From positions 1 through 41,960 of the forward strand of contig VBMA01000087.1 of NCBI GenBank assembly GCA_005878985.1: a stretch of 41,960 bases of DNA, read 5' to 3'. Below, one piece after another: positions 23,327 to 32,888 of the stretch (position 1 is the stretch's first letter; each line of letters begins with the position of its first letter). This DNA is from Methanobacteriota archaeon. Lineage in GTDB: Archaea > Thermoplasmatota > Thermoplasmata > RBG-16-68-12. The notes under the pieces were generated by a model. It did not search any database. It was not told the DNA's origin and saw only the letters and a program-made list of their open reading frames with translations. A program made the translations under genes and the position numbers.

Positions 23327-25150
23327 TTGGCCAAGCGCGTCTGGCGCCCTGCGACGCTCGACATCGCCGCCCTGGGTACGTGTCTCCTGGGCTTCATCGG
23401 ACTCACCTTCGTCGTATGGCAACTCAAGACCGGAGCCGTCGGAACGCAGCGCGCGCTCCTGCTCATCACGCTCGCGATGATCTGCGCACCGTTCTACGTG
23501 GCCTTCGTTCGAACTCCGAAAATCCCGTTCCTCTTGGCCCCGATCATCACGATTTTCCTCCTGTATCCGATTGCCGCTCCGCACGGCGTTGTGTACTCGA
23601 CGGACCCGATCTTCAATTTCTCCTTCACGCAGGACCTGATCGACACGGGATTCTGGGCGCCCGGGACCGGACTGGCGTTTGCGCGAACGTACTCGTTTTA
23701 TCCGGTCGGAAACGTGTTCGTCGGATATCTCATCTTGAATGCTCCGCTCCCCGCGGACATTGGATACTTGTGGATCGAGCCCATACTCAGGGTCCTCTCG
23801 ATTCCCGCGATCGTATACTCAATAGGCCGACGGCTTTTCGGACCTCGGACCGCGGCGGTCGCCGTCCTCCTGTACCTCGGGACCCCCTCCATCCTGTTCA
23901 ATGAGCCGGTCCAACAAGGTTTCGGCACGATCTTTTTCGGACTCTCGCTGCTCTCTCTCTTGCTCCTGAGCCAAGCCGTGGAGGTCCGGGCCCAGCACCG
24001 CGCTCAGCTCATGTTTGTCGTGGTGGGAGCCGCGATCGTGACGACGCACCATCTCACATCGTACGTATTTGCATTCTGGCTCGGAGCTCTCTCGCTCCTG
24101 ATCCTTCGTCGTCGATATCGGCCGGATTTGCCCGCCCTCCGGATCGGCATCCTCTTGGTGTACTTCATCGTGCTCCTGCTCCTCTACATTCATTTCTTTA
24201 CCTTCCCGATTTTCTTCGGCCACGAGCAGACGCTCGTCTCCGCCGTCACGAACCTGATTGCACCGGAGGAAACCATTCCGGGGACACCGAGGCCACCTCT
24301 GGGTCGGACCTTCACTACATTCGAAATCACTTGGCTGGCTGCCTCCCTAATCACCATGTTCTTGCTCGCTCTCTTCACACTCCGACGGTATCGCGTGACC
24401 CGACACCACCCGTTCGCCGTCGCCAACGGAATCGTGGCGCTATGCCTAATCTTCGTCACCCTTCCCCTCATTGTCACAGCGCTGAACTATGTCCCGCTTC
24501 GAGTCAACGAATACACGAATTTTGTCGTCACGCCCTTCGCCGCTGCGACCCTGATTCGGTGGGGCCGATCTGACTTCTGGAAATCGAGTCGACGCCTGCT
24601 GAGGGTCCTACGAGAGAAGAAATGGGCGCCGCCCGCGGTCGTCATTGCGATCTCGGCCGCCGTCCTGATGGGCGGGAATCTCGCTCCGATCACGTTCCGG
24701 ATGTTTTTCGAGCCGTATCCGCAGTTCCAGGCCACCGACTCGCCGCTGTTCCTCGGCGTCGACTCGTTGCGGGCGGCGGATTGGGCGACGGATCACTTCA
24801 GTACCGACCCAAATTGCGTTCCCCTCAATACGTGCCGCATCTGGGGCGATCAACTTGCGATCGACGTCTTCTCGGGATTCGGGGACATGCCGGCCGATTT
24901 CGGAAGTTCTCGGCTGTTCGCGAATGCAACCCTCGACGCGAACGCGTGGAACATCCTGCATATCGGGGACTACGTCGCCGTGGATTACCTGATGACGGCG
25001 TTGCGCCCCAACTTCCTCCACGAAGGGCTCTGGCCGACCCCGTTGACCGCGGCCCAAATCGGCAAGTTCGCGACAGATCCCAATTTCGCCTTGGTCTACC
25101 AGGATGAGACCTTTTCGGTTTACCGCGTGATGTCGATTCAACAGTTTTAG
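23327..25150 (+). CDS. Polytopic membrane protein, GT-C glycosyltransferase-like
   Basis: The 607-residue protein starts with TTG and has about 12 hydrophobic helices up to residue ~450, then a ~150-residue soluble C-terminal domain. After the first three helices comes a loop with YSTDPIFNFSFTQDLIDTGFW. Its acidic residues sit where GT-C enzymes hold the catalytic or metal-binding Asp. The next helices carry IEPILRVLSIPAIVYSIGRRLFGPRTA..AVLLYLGTPSILF, similar in style to PMT/ArnT-like transferases. The C-terminal part contains four closely spaced cysteine/aspartate features (DPNCVPLNTCRIWGDQ). It may transfer sugar from a polyprenyl carrier outside the membrane. The call is by general architecture only. 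It overlaps the convergent DUF1616-like gene by four bases. Confidence 0.6.
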   Translation: MAKRVWRPATLDIAALGTCLLGFIGLTFVVWQLKTGAVGTQRALLLITLAMICAPFYVAFVRTPKIPFLLAPIITIFLLYPIAAPHGVVYSTDPIFNFSFTQDLIDTGFWAPGTGLAFARTYSFYPVGNVFVGYLILNAPLPADIGYLWIEPILRVLSIPAIVYSIGRRLFGPRTAAVAVLLYLGTPSILFNEPVQQGFGTIFFGLSLLSLLLLSQAVEVRAQHRAQLMFVVVGAAIVTTHHLTSYVFAFWLGALSLLILRRRYRPDLPALRIGILLVYFIVLLLLYIHFFTFPIFFGHEQTLVSAVTNLIAPEETIPGTPRPPLGRTFTTFEITWLAASLITMFLLALFTLRRYRVTRHHPFAVANGIVALCLIFVTLPLIVTALNYVPLRVNEYTNFVVTPFAAATLIRWGRSDFWKSSRRLLRVLREKKWAPPAVVIAISAAVLMGGNLAPITFRMFFEPYPQFQATDSPLFLGVDSLRAADWATDHFSTDPNCVPLNTCRIWGDQLAIDVFSGFGDMPADFGSSRLFANATLDANAWNILHIGDYVAVDYLMTALRPNFLHEGLWPTPLTAAQIGKFATDPNFALVYQDETFSVYRVMSIQQF

Positions 25151-26046
25151 GGCCTGACGTGAACAGGCAACGTGTTCGTCGCAACGAGGACCGGACGGGA
25201 GCCAATCGTTTGGAACAAGTCGAAGCGAAGGTACAGGTCGCCCGTCAGTTCGATTGAAATCGAGAACCGGCGGGTCCAGGATTCACCCGTGGCGAGCACG
25301 AGGGACTCGTTGTGTTCCGCGAAAGCGTCCATCCGCAAAGGCGATGTGAGGATGACGGTGTGATACGTCCCGTTCCCGGTCGCGTTCTGGGGGTAGAGCC
25401 GGATCCGAAGGGTGAATGCGCCCGAGGCCGAACCGGCAAACGCGGAGACGCTGATATTCTGCGGCTGGCCCACGAAGAACTGCGTCGGGAGGACGTCCCT
25501 GTCGCCGGTGATGGCAAGGCCGGCCGAAAGCTGGTCCGGATAACGCACGGAGGAGAGGGAGACGAGCACGACCAGCGTTGCCGTGATCGCGGCAAGGAGC
25601 GCGGCCGCGATCGCTTTCTCGGACCTCGAGTACTCAGAAAAGTCGAAGAGGCCGCGGGAGAACGCGGTAATCGCGGTCAGCGAACCTCTACCGGGGCGTC
25701 GCGTGAACCACGCGAGGATCGCGATTGGCAATCCGACAATCACCACGGCGAAGACCGTAATCGGAATCCCTAGGAGGGAGACGCCGAGGGCGGACAGGGA
25801 GGTGATGAAGATGGTGAGTCCGATGGAAAATGCGAGAATCTCCGACGCCGAAAGCCGAATCGTGTCGCCGACGATCAGTGCGACGGTGCAATAGCCCACC
25901 GCAAAGAGAGCGGCAAAAGACACGGCGGCGCGATACGGGTTCGCGGGGAGAATCGCCACGAGAATGGCGTGAAGCAGGAGGACGGCCGTGGCGAGCCCGA
26001 CATACGGGAACGGCGCCCTCGCGCGGACTCCTGTGCCCGGAATCAC
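25147..26046 (-). CDS. DUF1616-like membrane protein with exported beta domain
   Basis: The 299-residue protein has about five helices in its first ~170 residues. These include IRLSASEILAFSIGLTIFITSLSALGVSLLGI, the 'E.LA.S.GLs..i....' element typical of DUF1616. A ~125-residue exported beta-rich domain follows, with TQFFVGQPQNISVSAF, an NATGNGTYHT sequon region and SWTRRFSISIEL. In DUF1616 proteins the soluble part likewise starts with '.n.tvG......v.v.N.E'. Function is unknown; genes of this type sit in archaeal glycan loci. It is the second gene after the GT4 gene at 26081-27286 (34-base gap), so the two probably form an operon. Confidence 0.6.
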   Translation of the reverse strand: MIPGTGVRARAPFPYVGLATAVLLLHAILVAILPANPYRAAVSFAALFAVGYCTVALIVGDTIRLSASEILAFSIGLTIFITSLSALGVSLLGIPITVFAVVIVGLPIAILAWFTRRPGRGSLTAITAFSRGLFDFSEYSRSEKAIAAALLAAITATLVVLVSLSSVRYPDQLSAGLAITGDRDVLPTQFFVGQPQNISVSAFAGSASGAFTLRIRLYPQNATGNGTYHTVILTSPLRMDAFAEHNESLVLATGESWTRRFSISIELTGDLYLRFDLFQTIGSRPVLVATNTLPVHVRP

Positions 26047-26080
26047 GAGTGCACCCTCGGGAATGGAAAAGTCCGTGGAC

Positions 26081-27286
26081 TCAAGAACCTTCGCGAACGC
26101 CCGAAGGCCGACTCACGTCCGAAAGGGAAACGAAGGTCTTCGCGACCGATTGCCAATCCGGAGACGTCTGAATCCATTGCCGATTCGTGCGCAGAACCCG
26201 CTCTTGAGTCGCCTCGTCGAGAAGCTCTTGAACCGCTCGAGCCAGATTGCGCGGATTGGCGGGGTCGGCGAAGACGAGACCGGTCCGCCCTTCCAACTCT
26301 CGGATCGGATGGACCCGCGTCGTCACCACGGGCAACCCGGTGGCAACTGCCTCGAGGGCGACGAGCGGAAGTCCGGTCCGCACGAACCGGTACGGAAATA
26401 CCGCGACCTGTGAGACTCGGTACGCGGTCCGCAGTTCCTCGCGGGAAAGGAGGCCTCGAACGACGACGAGTTCGTGGGCACCGACACGGGTCCGGGTGGT
26501 CACCGGTTCGGGATTCGTCCCATCACGCAGCAGCAAGACGATTTGGGTCGCCGGATCTCGCGGGAGATAATGCGGGAGCCGAAGCATGTCGCCGACCCCT
26601 CGGGATCCTTCCGGCGGGCCCGTGAAGACCACGCGTCGGCGAGCGGGCGATACGATTCCGCCGAGCCGCGGGCTCGGATCCAAAGGTCCCCGTTCCAAGA
26701 AGAACGGATTGAACGGATGCCGAATGACCGCACAGGAAGATGGCGGGAGCCCCGCGGCGGTCCCGCACTGTCGGTCCGTATCCCACAGGAACACGTAGCG
26801 GTCCACATACGCGGGAGCGTTCGACCAAGTCCCAAGCAGCCGCGACGCGTACATCGCGGCATGATGCCTGTCGTGACGAATCTCCGCGGCCAACGTCGGA
26901 TCCAGAAATCGCTTCGTCAGGTCTCGGCCGCTGTGGAGGGGCCGCAGAAAGATTCCGATCAGGCATCCCCCAAATCCACCCCGAGGCGGACGCCGCCGCA
27001 TCGAGAAAAACAGGCCCGCGGTCAGCCGACACACGCCGATGTCGAACCGCCCGGTCCGCAACATGTTCCGAAGCGACGGCGCGGAGCGGTAATCGTGTCG
27101 CTCGGTGAGGCGCTCGACGGGCACCCCGTTCCATCGCCGCACGCCTTCGGTGCTCGTCACCAGGGAGGTCTCGTGGCCCGCGGCCGCAAGCGCTCCCGCA
27201 AGATCCCCCAGGTATCTCCATGGCTGCAAGTTCAATTGCGCCGGCGGAAGCGTTTCGGTGACAATCGCGATCCGAAGAGTTTCCAA
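26081..27286 (-). CDS. GT4-like glycosyltransferase with altered EX7E motif
   Basis: The 401-residue protein has a GT-B fold: an N-terminal Rossmann start (LRIAIVTETLPPAQLNLQPWRYLGDLAGALAAAGHETSLV) and the C-terminal half RRRVVFTGPPEGSRGVGDML ... YRVSQVAVFPYRFVRTGLPLVALEAVATGLPVVTTRV. In GT4 enzymes the donor-phosphate motif is E-x7-E. Here the second Glu is present (LEA), but the first position is Thr (RTGLPLVALE). The donor site may differ from the norm, or the enzyme may have lost retaining activity. TTG at 27286 is the start. The promoter is the shared AT element at 27351-27362, about 65-70 bases upstream. Confidence 0.78.
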   Translation of the reverse strand: METLRIAIVTETLPPAQLNLQPWRYLGDLAGALAAAGHETSLVTSTEGVRRWNGVPVERLTERHDYRSAPSLRNMLRTGRFDIGVCRLTAGLFFSMRRRPPRGGFGGCLIGIFLRPLHSGRDLTKRFLDPTLAAEIRHDRHHAAMYASRLLGTWSNAPAYVDRYVFLWDTDRQCGTAAGLPPSSCAVIRHPFNPFFLERGPLDPSPRLGGIVSPARRRVVFTGPPEGSRGVGDMLRLPHYLPRDPATQIVLLLRDGTNPEPVTTRTRVGAHELVVVRGLLSREELRTAYRVSQVAVFPYRFVRTGLPLVALEAVATGLPVVTTRVHPIRELEGRTGLVFADPANPRNLARAVQELLDEATQERVLRTNRQWIQTSPDWQSVAKTFVSLSDVSRPSGVREGS

Positions 27287-27350
27287 GAACAGCCCGCGCC
27301 TCTGAATCGGCCGACCTCGGAAGCCGGCGCGGCGAGGATTCGCCTGAATA

Positions 27351-27362
27351 GGCTAAATAACC
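27351..27362. promoter_or_regulatory. Near-palindromic TATA element between divergent genes
   Basis: GGCTAAATAACC reads almost the same on both strands (reverse: GGTTATTTAGCC). It lies 29 bases before ATG 27385 on the forward strand (leaderless spacing) and about 65 bases before TTG 27286 on the reverse strand. Confidence 0.5.
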
Positions 27363-27384
27363 TCGGAACCGTCCCGCGGCGCGA

Positions 27385-29086
27385 ATGTCCGAGGAGGGCT
27401 TCCCGAGCCGCGCTCCGACCCACCCAATTCGGTTCGGTGTCCTGTGCGACGGCCCGATGATCCCAACGTGGCAGGCTCGAACCATTCAGGAATTGAGGCG
27501 CGTCCCCGGGACCAGTCTCGCCCTGCTCGTCTTCCCGGAGGAAGGATCGTTGGACGGCTCACGGCCGGTGGGCCTCCTGTTCCGCGCGTATGTCGCATCG
27601 CACCCTTCCCGGGCGCTCCGGCCGGTGGACATGGCCCTCGCGTTTCCAGGGGTGCCGTCTTTGCGGTGCCATACGATGACCGAACGCGGGGTCACGCGCC
27701 GATACGATGAATCCGACGTTCGCCGAATCCGTGCCTATGACCTGGATTTCCTCCTGCAATGCGGGTTGGGCATCCTCGATGGCGGAATCCTGCAGGGGGC
27801 GCGCTACGGCGTATGGTCGTTTGAGCACGCCGACGAACCTCCCTATGGTGGGATCCCGCCGTGCCTCTGGCCCATCTACGACGGGGAAGCGGTCACGGGC
27901 GCGGTCCTGCGGCGCGTCGCGGGTCGCGTCGGCGGCGGCATCGCACTCCGAACCGGGTGCTTTCGGACCGCCCTTCACTCCCTCCGACAAAACATTGACG
28001 AGGTGCACTTCGGGGTTGTGGGATGGCCGGCGAACGTGTGCCAAGACCTCCGCCTGGGCCAGACCGCATACTTAGAGGGACCGTCGGCTCCTACACCGGC
28101 CGCCCCATCGCGCATTCCTTCGAACCGTCAGATGATGCGACTCGTCGTCCGACAAACTCGAAACGCCGTCCGTAGGGCGGCGCGCGCTCTCCTTCGCCAC
28201 GAAGAATGGTGCATCGGAGTCGCCGACGTGCCCATCAGCGCCTTCCTCGAAACCCGCGGGGAGAAGCGTGTTCGTTGGCTCAATCCTCCGGAGCGTGGGC
28301 GGTTCATCGCCGATCCGTTCGCTGCCCGGATCGACGGGGTCACTCACATCCTGTACGAAGATTTTCAATATGCGACCTCGAAGGGCGTGATCGGGACGGT
28401 CGAGGCCACCGCGACCGGGCCGCCCCGGATGCCCAAAGTCGCGATCGAATTGCCGGTCCACGCATCGTATCCGTATCTTGTCGTCGACCGCGAGGAAATC
28501 TATTGCATTCCGGAGACGAACGAAGCGAGGGAGGTTGGCCTTCACCGTGCGGTCGATTTCCCCACTCGATGGGAAAAGATCGGCACGCTCCTATCCGGGG
28601 TCGCGGCCCTCGACCCCACCGTCTTCCATCACAATGGCCGATGGTGGCTCACCTGTACCGAGCGAAAACATGCCTCTGTTCGTTTGGCATGCACGGAACC
28701 TCGAGGGGCCCTGGGAACCGCACGCGTTGAACCCAGTGAAGACGGACATCCGATCCTCGAGGCCTGCCGGTACGCCTTTCGTCCACGGCGGCATCCTGTA
28801 CCGACCCGCCCAAGATTGCTCGCGCATGTACGGAGGAGCGATTGTGATCAACCGGGTCGTGCGCCTGACCCCCACGGAGTTCGCGGAGGAGCCCGCCGCG
28901 ACCGTCGAGCCGTTCTCGGAGAGCCCGTTCCCCGATGGGATCCACACGCTTTCCGGAGTCGGGGATATCACGCTGATCGACAGCAAGCGACATCGCTTCG
29001 TTCCAAGTGCGATCCCGTACGTCATCCGCAATCGACCGGTTTCCGGGAGGGATCGCGCGATGTCCCACCGCATCGAACGACGGTAA
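27385..29086 (+). CDS. Formyltransferase-like/GINT1-like fusion protein, broken by a one-base frameshift
   Basis: The N-terminal half (about 1-230) resembles methionyl-tRNA formyltransferase-like domains (IRFGVLCDGPMIPTWQARTIQEL; LLQCGLGILDGGILQGARYGVWSFEHAD). The second half resembles the GINT1-N/GH43-like beta-propeller domain seen in surface glycan loci (RGRFIADPF, THILYEDF, DPTVFHHNGRWWLTCTE). After the A-run at 28665-28668 the frame is lost. The other forward frame continues the family sequence (PLFVWHARNLEGPWEPHALNPVKTD, AGTPFVHGGILYRPAQDCSRMYGGAIVINRV, IDSKRHRF) to TAA 29084-29086. Removing one A gives TERNMPLFVWHA and restores a ~567-residue protein. Reading on in frame instead ends at 29124 with an Arg-rich nonsense tail. 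It is a likely glycan-modifying protein; either a pseudogene or a sequencing error. Confidence 0.72.
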
Positions 29087-29168
29087 TCTTCGAGGATCGC
29101 GGGCACCGGGCAGCCTCCGCCTGACCTTCCGCGCCAGGGGGATTCGGCCCGTCGTCTGCGAAGGCCCG

Positions 29169-30281
29169 TCACGGTGCTTTCGAGGGCTGTGCGGTCCACA
29201 TTCGCCGCGTCGCGAACCGGTAGGCCGGCACGAAGAGCTTGAGAATCGAGCCCGATATGCCTCCGGGCCGAAGCCACGTTTCGTCCCACCGATCGACGGC
29301 ACCGAGTCGATACTTGTACTCCTCATTCCCGCGAAGAAAGTCCATCGTCCGTAGTCCGTCCGCTCCTGCGCCCTTGATCGATTCGTTGAACAACAGCCTC
29401 CCGAGTTCGACGGATGCCCACTCGGGACTCCATCCGCTCTGGTAGTACGCGAGGGTGTCTCCCCAGCGCAAGAAGCAAAGGAGCCCGATCATGCGACGGT
29501 CCCGCTCGGCGACCATCGCGATGGGACCCCGAGCGGCGGAGCCCTGCGCAACGAGCCGACGGAACAGCGGTTCGGCCGAGAGGAACCGGCTCGACACGCC
29601 CTTTTCCACCATCCGCGACTTGTGAAGCGCAAAGAAACGCTCCAAGAATGAGTCGTCCATCTGGCTACCGGGAATCCATCGGAACGTGATCCCCGCCGCG
29701 TCGGCTCGCTTTTCGTACCGCCGAAGATGATGTTGCGTCCGCCGCATGCTCGCGGGGATCGCATCGGGCGGATACAGAGCCATTCGCGGACATGGATTCC
29801 GGAACAGGAGTCGAGCCCCTCGGGGCACGTACGGAACGCCCGTTTCCGAATCGAGGTCCTGCAATAGCAACGTGGTACCGCGAGTGCGACGCATCGCATG
29901 CTGCCGCGCCGCCTCCCGGTGCTGGGGGAGGACCGGCCATCCGATGTGGTCTGCGTCTCCAATGCCGCTGCCCGTGACCGTCCAGATCGGCCAGGCCGGA
30001 GGCAGACGCGGGTGAACGCGCCGCATGAGACGACTGAGGAACTGGATTCCTTCCAACGCACCGGAGGAACTCCGCCAGAGAACGAGTTCGGTCGGCGGCA
30101 TTCCACCGATCGTCTCCCACCATGCCAAGACCCAGTCCGGCGTTTGGAAATAGGATGACTGAGGAATCCGGGCCATGAGCCCCACCCACTCGTCCCGGAT
30201 GCCGCTCAGCTGCGAGAGGTCCTCGACCCGGATCGTCTCCGGAGTTCCGAAGCTCACGAACCTCTCCGCCAGGTCACTCAC
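29169..30281 (-). CDS. BioF2/CelD-type GNAT acyltransferase (FemAB-like)
   Basis: The 370-residue protein has two GNAT-like halves: EWVGLMARIPQSSYFQTPDWVLAWWET at the front, and a C-terminal Acetyltransf_6 (BioF2-like, CelD/BcsL) region. Visible there are LRRYEKRADAAGITFRW, FFALHKSRMVEKGV, GPIAMVAERDRRMIGLLCFLRWGDTLAYYQSGWSPEWASVELGRLLFNESIKGAG and MDFLRGNEEYKYRLGA. Family members transfer acyl or aminoacyl groups to envelope glycans and are frequent in polysaccharide loci. GTG 30281 was chosen; GTG 30257 is possible, and longer frames extend into unrelated sequence and into the promoter of the divergent GT4 gene. The 3' end faces the frameshifted gene, 82 bases away. Confidence 0.78.
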   Translation of the reverse strand: MSDLAERFVSFGTPETIRVEDLSQLSGIRDEWVGLMARIPQSSYFQTPDWVLAWWETIGGMPPTELVLWRSSSGALEGIQFLSRLMRRVHPRLPPAWPIWTVTGSGIGDADHIGWPVLPQHREAARQHAMRRTRGTTLLLQDLDSETGVPYVPRGARLLFRNPCPRMALYPPDAIPASMRRTQHHLRRYEKRADAAGITFRWIPGSQMDDSFLERFFALHKSRMVEKGVSSRFLSAEPLFRRLVAQGSAARGPIAMVAERDRRMIGLLCFLRWGDTLAYYQSGWSPEWASVELGRLLFNESIKGAGADGLRTMDFLRGNEEYKYRLGAVDRWDETWLRPGGISGSILKLFVPAYRFATRRMWTAQPSKAP

Positions 30282-30482
30282 CGCTCGAAGGACTGTGTCT
30301 GGGTGGTACCTATGATTCGGCCCCGGGATTACGGTTTCGATGGGGACCGAGCCGGTTGGCCCTTGGAAACGCGGTGGCGCACGCCCCGGGCAGTCGATCG
30401 TGGCGGCGGAAAATTCCCCGCGTGCATGGATTTCAAATACATAGCCGTCGTGAAGCGAATCGGTGACCTCACCCTGAGAATC

Positions 30483-31649
30483 ATGATCGTCGGCGAACGG
30501 ATTTTGCCGTTCCGCCACGCGGGGGACAAGAACTTCTGGCTCGACATGATTCGGAGGCTCCTCGTCGCCGGACACGAGGTCGAGGCGTTGTCGGTGGACA
30601 TCGAAGCGACGCCTGGAAACGGCCTCCCGATCCGCCACGTTCCTCAAATTCCGGTCTACTTTCGACCGGACGCTCGGTTCAACGTCGAGCATTCGCGGTT
30701 CGGAGGCGTGAACAACTACGTGAGCAAGACGACGAACGTGCCGATCATTTTCCGAGAGGTCCGACGGCGTCAGAGGATATTTCGCGCGGACGTGATTCAC
30801 TTCGCGGACAACTTCGGGCCCGCGACGGTGCTACTCCGGGCAATCAGCCGGAGGGTCCCACTGACGCTTTCTGCGCCCACGTACCATCGCAATCGGCCCC
30901 TGTATGACGCCATGTTGTTGGCGAGTTTTTCGAGCTTCGCCGTGGTCGTACCGTTTTCGGAAGCGTACCGACGGCGCCTGCTCGAGCTCGGCTTCCCATC
31001 GGGACGCATGCGCCGCATTCGCTGGGGGATCGACGTCTCTCGATTCACGCCCCCGACCGACGCCGAGCGGGCGGCCGCTCGGGCGAGCCTCGGCCTTGAA
31101 CGCGGGAAGTTCGTGGTCCTGTGGACCGGCTTCACCCAGCAGACGAACGAGGCAGACCTGCAGGAGGCGATGCGAATTGCGACCCTCACGCTCGAGCGTC
31201 GTCCTCTTGAATTCATCTTCTGTTTCAAACCGGAACACTTCAAATCCGATTTCCGGAATTTCGAACGGCCGGGGATCCGCGTGGCGAACGCCCCCGAGAC
31301 ATTCCGGTCGGCGTGCACGGCGGCGGACCTGTTCCTCTGCCCGATTCAAGATCCTCGATCGATCGCCGCACCGCCGCTCGTCTGGCCCGAGATACTCGCG
31401 ATGGGCATCCCGATCTTGACGACGAACATCCCGGGGACCGACGAGGCGGTCGTCGACGGTCAGAGCGGATTTGCCGTCCGTTCCGCGGGGGAGGCCCAAA
31501 ACCGCCTCGAGGAAATCGCAACGGACTCGGCGCTTCAACGACGGCTTCGGGAGGGAGCTCGACGGATTGCAGTAGAGCGGTTCTCGGTGGACCGAGCGAT
31601 GGACGAGTATGTCGACATGTGGTCCGCGCTGGTCGCTCAGTCGCGATGA
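30483..31649 (+). CDS. GT4-like glycosyltransferase, first Glu of EX7E replaced
   Basis: From ATG 30483 the protein has 388 residues: MIVGERILPFRHAGDKNFWLDMIRRLLVAGHEVEAL as the N-terminal Rossmann part with a Gly/Asp substrate loop, IHFADNFGPATVLL, and the C-terminal half (GKFVVLWTGFTQQTNEADLQEAM ... ADLFLCPIQDPRSIAAPPLVWPEILAMGIPILTTNIPGTDEAVVDGQSGF). The donor motif has Ala where the first Glu is expected (APPLVWPE). The longer open frame starts at 30303, but residues before ATG 30483 do not resemble the family; ATG 30426 and GTG 30450 are intermediate options. A TATA-like AAATACATAG is near 30434-30443. The last 13 bases overlap the convergent GT4 gene. Confidence 0.78.
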   Translation: MIVGERILPFRHAGDKNFWLDMIRRLLVAGHEVEALSVDIEATPGNGLPIRHVPQIPVYFRPDARFNVEHSRFGGVNNYVSKTTNVPIIFREVRRRQRIFRADVIHFADNFGPATVLLRAISRRVPLTLSAPTYHRNRPLYDAMLLASFSSFAVVVPFSEAYRRRLLELGFPSGRMRRIRWGIDVSRFTPPTDAERAAARASLGLERGKFVVLWTGFTQQTNEADLQEAMRIATLTLERRPLEFIFCFKPEHFKSDFRNFERPGIRVANAPETFRSACTAADLFLCPIQDPRSIAAPPLVWPEILAMGIPILTTNIPGTDEAVVDGQSGFAVRSAGEAQNRLEEIATDSALQRRLREGARRIAVERFSVDRAMDEYVDMWSALVAQSR

Positions 31650-32794
31650 CTACTCGAGAGCTCGACGGGTTCCTGGACCGGCGCGTCACGGCCCAGGTCG
31701 CCCGCGATGAGACGTTTGTAGAGCTCGAGGAACGCCCGGGTGCAGGCCTCGGAGTCGAGGTTCTCCCGAACATACGCGCGGGCCGCGTCGCCCACGGCGT
31801 GTCGCAGGTCCTCGTGGTTCGCGAGGGTCGTCACCTGGTGGGCCATCTCGATCGGATCCCGCGCCAGGAATCCCGTGCGTCCATGCTGAATCAGCTCGCG
31901 GTGCGGCGGGATGTCCGAGACGACGACGGGCAGCGACGCCGCCATGGCCTCGAGCAGCGCGTTCGGCATCCCTTCGAATTTCGATGGGAATATGAAGATG
32001 TCGCCGGCGGCCAGGTACGTGGGCACCTGGTCCCACGCCACCTCGCCCGTGAAGGTGACTCGATCCCGGATGTCCGGATACGTTGCGAGCAACGTTCGAT
32101 AGTACTCGTCGCTGTAATGCTCCTCCGTGTATCCGCCGACGACCATCGCGTCGACGCCGGGCACGTGACGCACGATCTCCATCAGCCATTCCAACCGCTT
32201 CACCGGGATCACCTTCCCCACGGTGACGAGGAGGGTTCGGCCCTCGGGGATCCCGAGAGAACGCCGGGCCGCGGCTTTCGAACTGAGCTGATCGAACCGG
32301 CGCGTGTCGACACCGCCCTGGATCACGCGCGGGTGGTAGCGACGGAACCTCGCGGCAAGAGCCTGCGAGTTCACGACGAGCGGGGTTCCGGAGATGAGAG
32401 GGGCCATGGCCAAGCGCATGAACGCGTTCATGTGAGGCCCGTACCGCCATCCGACCTCGGCCCTCGGATCGGTCCCGAAGAACACTGCCCGCGGGAACAC
32501 CCGGGCCCAGAACGCGGCCGGCAGCGAGAAGTACGGATCGAGGATTTGGAACAGGTCGTACTCATCCCGGACCTCGCGGACGGCCCGCTCCAGATAGGCG
32601 ATGCCCTTCGGGAACACCAACGGTCCCGCGAAACGGACGCCGGGGATCTCCGCCATCGTCCGATGGACGCCGAGCGCATCGAGGCAGAGCAGGTCGACAT
32701 CGATGTGCCGACGGAGGCCCGTGAACACCTGGAACGTCTGGAGCGCGAGGCCTCCCCCTTTGCCGACGTGGGCTCCGATGAAGAGGACGCGCAT
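31637..32794 (-). CDS. GT4 glycosyltransferase
   Basis: The 385-residue GT-B protein starts MRVLFIGAHVGKGGGLALQTFQVFTGLRRH and has the C-terminal donor half TLLVTVGKVIPVKRLEWLMEIVRHVPGVDAMVVGGYTEEHYSDEYYRTLL. The EX7E motif is intact in PSKFEGMPNALLEAMAASLPVVVSDIPPHRELI. Between them lie GTDPRAEVGWRYGPHMNAFMRLAM and ALAARFRRYHPRVIQGGVDTRRF, the usual GT4 acceptor/hinge signature ending in 'GVD'. ATG 32794 is preceded by AGGGGG about 8 bases upstream; an ATG at 32812 adds six residues without such a site. The next GT4 gene upstream (32889-34076) has the same direction and ends 94 bases before it. Confidence 0.85.
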   Translation of the reverse strand: MRVLFIGAHVGKGGGLALQTFQVFTGLRRHIDVDLLCLDALGVHRTMAEIPGVRFAGPLVFPKGIAYLERAVREVRDEYDLFQILDPYFSLPAAFWARVFPRAVFFGTDPRAEVGWRYGPHMNAFMRLAMAPLISGTPLVVNSQALAARFRRYHPRVIQGGVDTRRFDQLSSKAAARRSLGIPEGRTLLVTVGKVIPVKRLEWLMEIVRHVPGVDAMVVGGYTEEHYSDEYYRTLLATYPDIRDRVTFTGEVAWDQVPTYLAAGDIFIFPSKFEGMPNALLEAMAASLPVVVSDIPPHRELIQHGRTGFLARDPIEMAHQVTTLANHEDLRHAVGDAARAYVRENLDSEACTRAFLELYKRLIAGDLGRDAPVQEPVELSSSHRD

Positions 32795-32888
32795 CACAAG
32801 CCCCCTGGCCATTCGTTGATGCGGTACATCCTACGCCGTTTCTGACCCACCGCCCCCTCCTCCCCCCACCGGTTCGATCCTCCTCGCG

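Noticed and set aside
28690-29124. Arg/Pro-rich C-terminus of the 579-codon frame
   Set aside because: The conserved family sequence continues in the neighbouring frame, so this tail is a frameshift product.
31313-32845. 510-codon forward frame
   Set aside because: Shadow of the GT4 gene on the other strand; composition dominated by Arg, Gly, Val and His with no recognisable fold.
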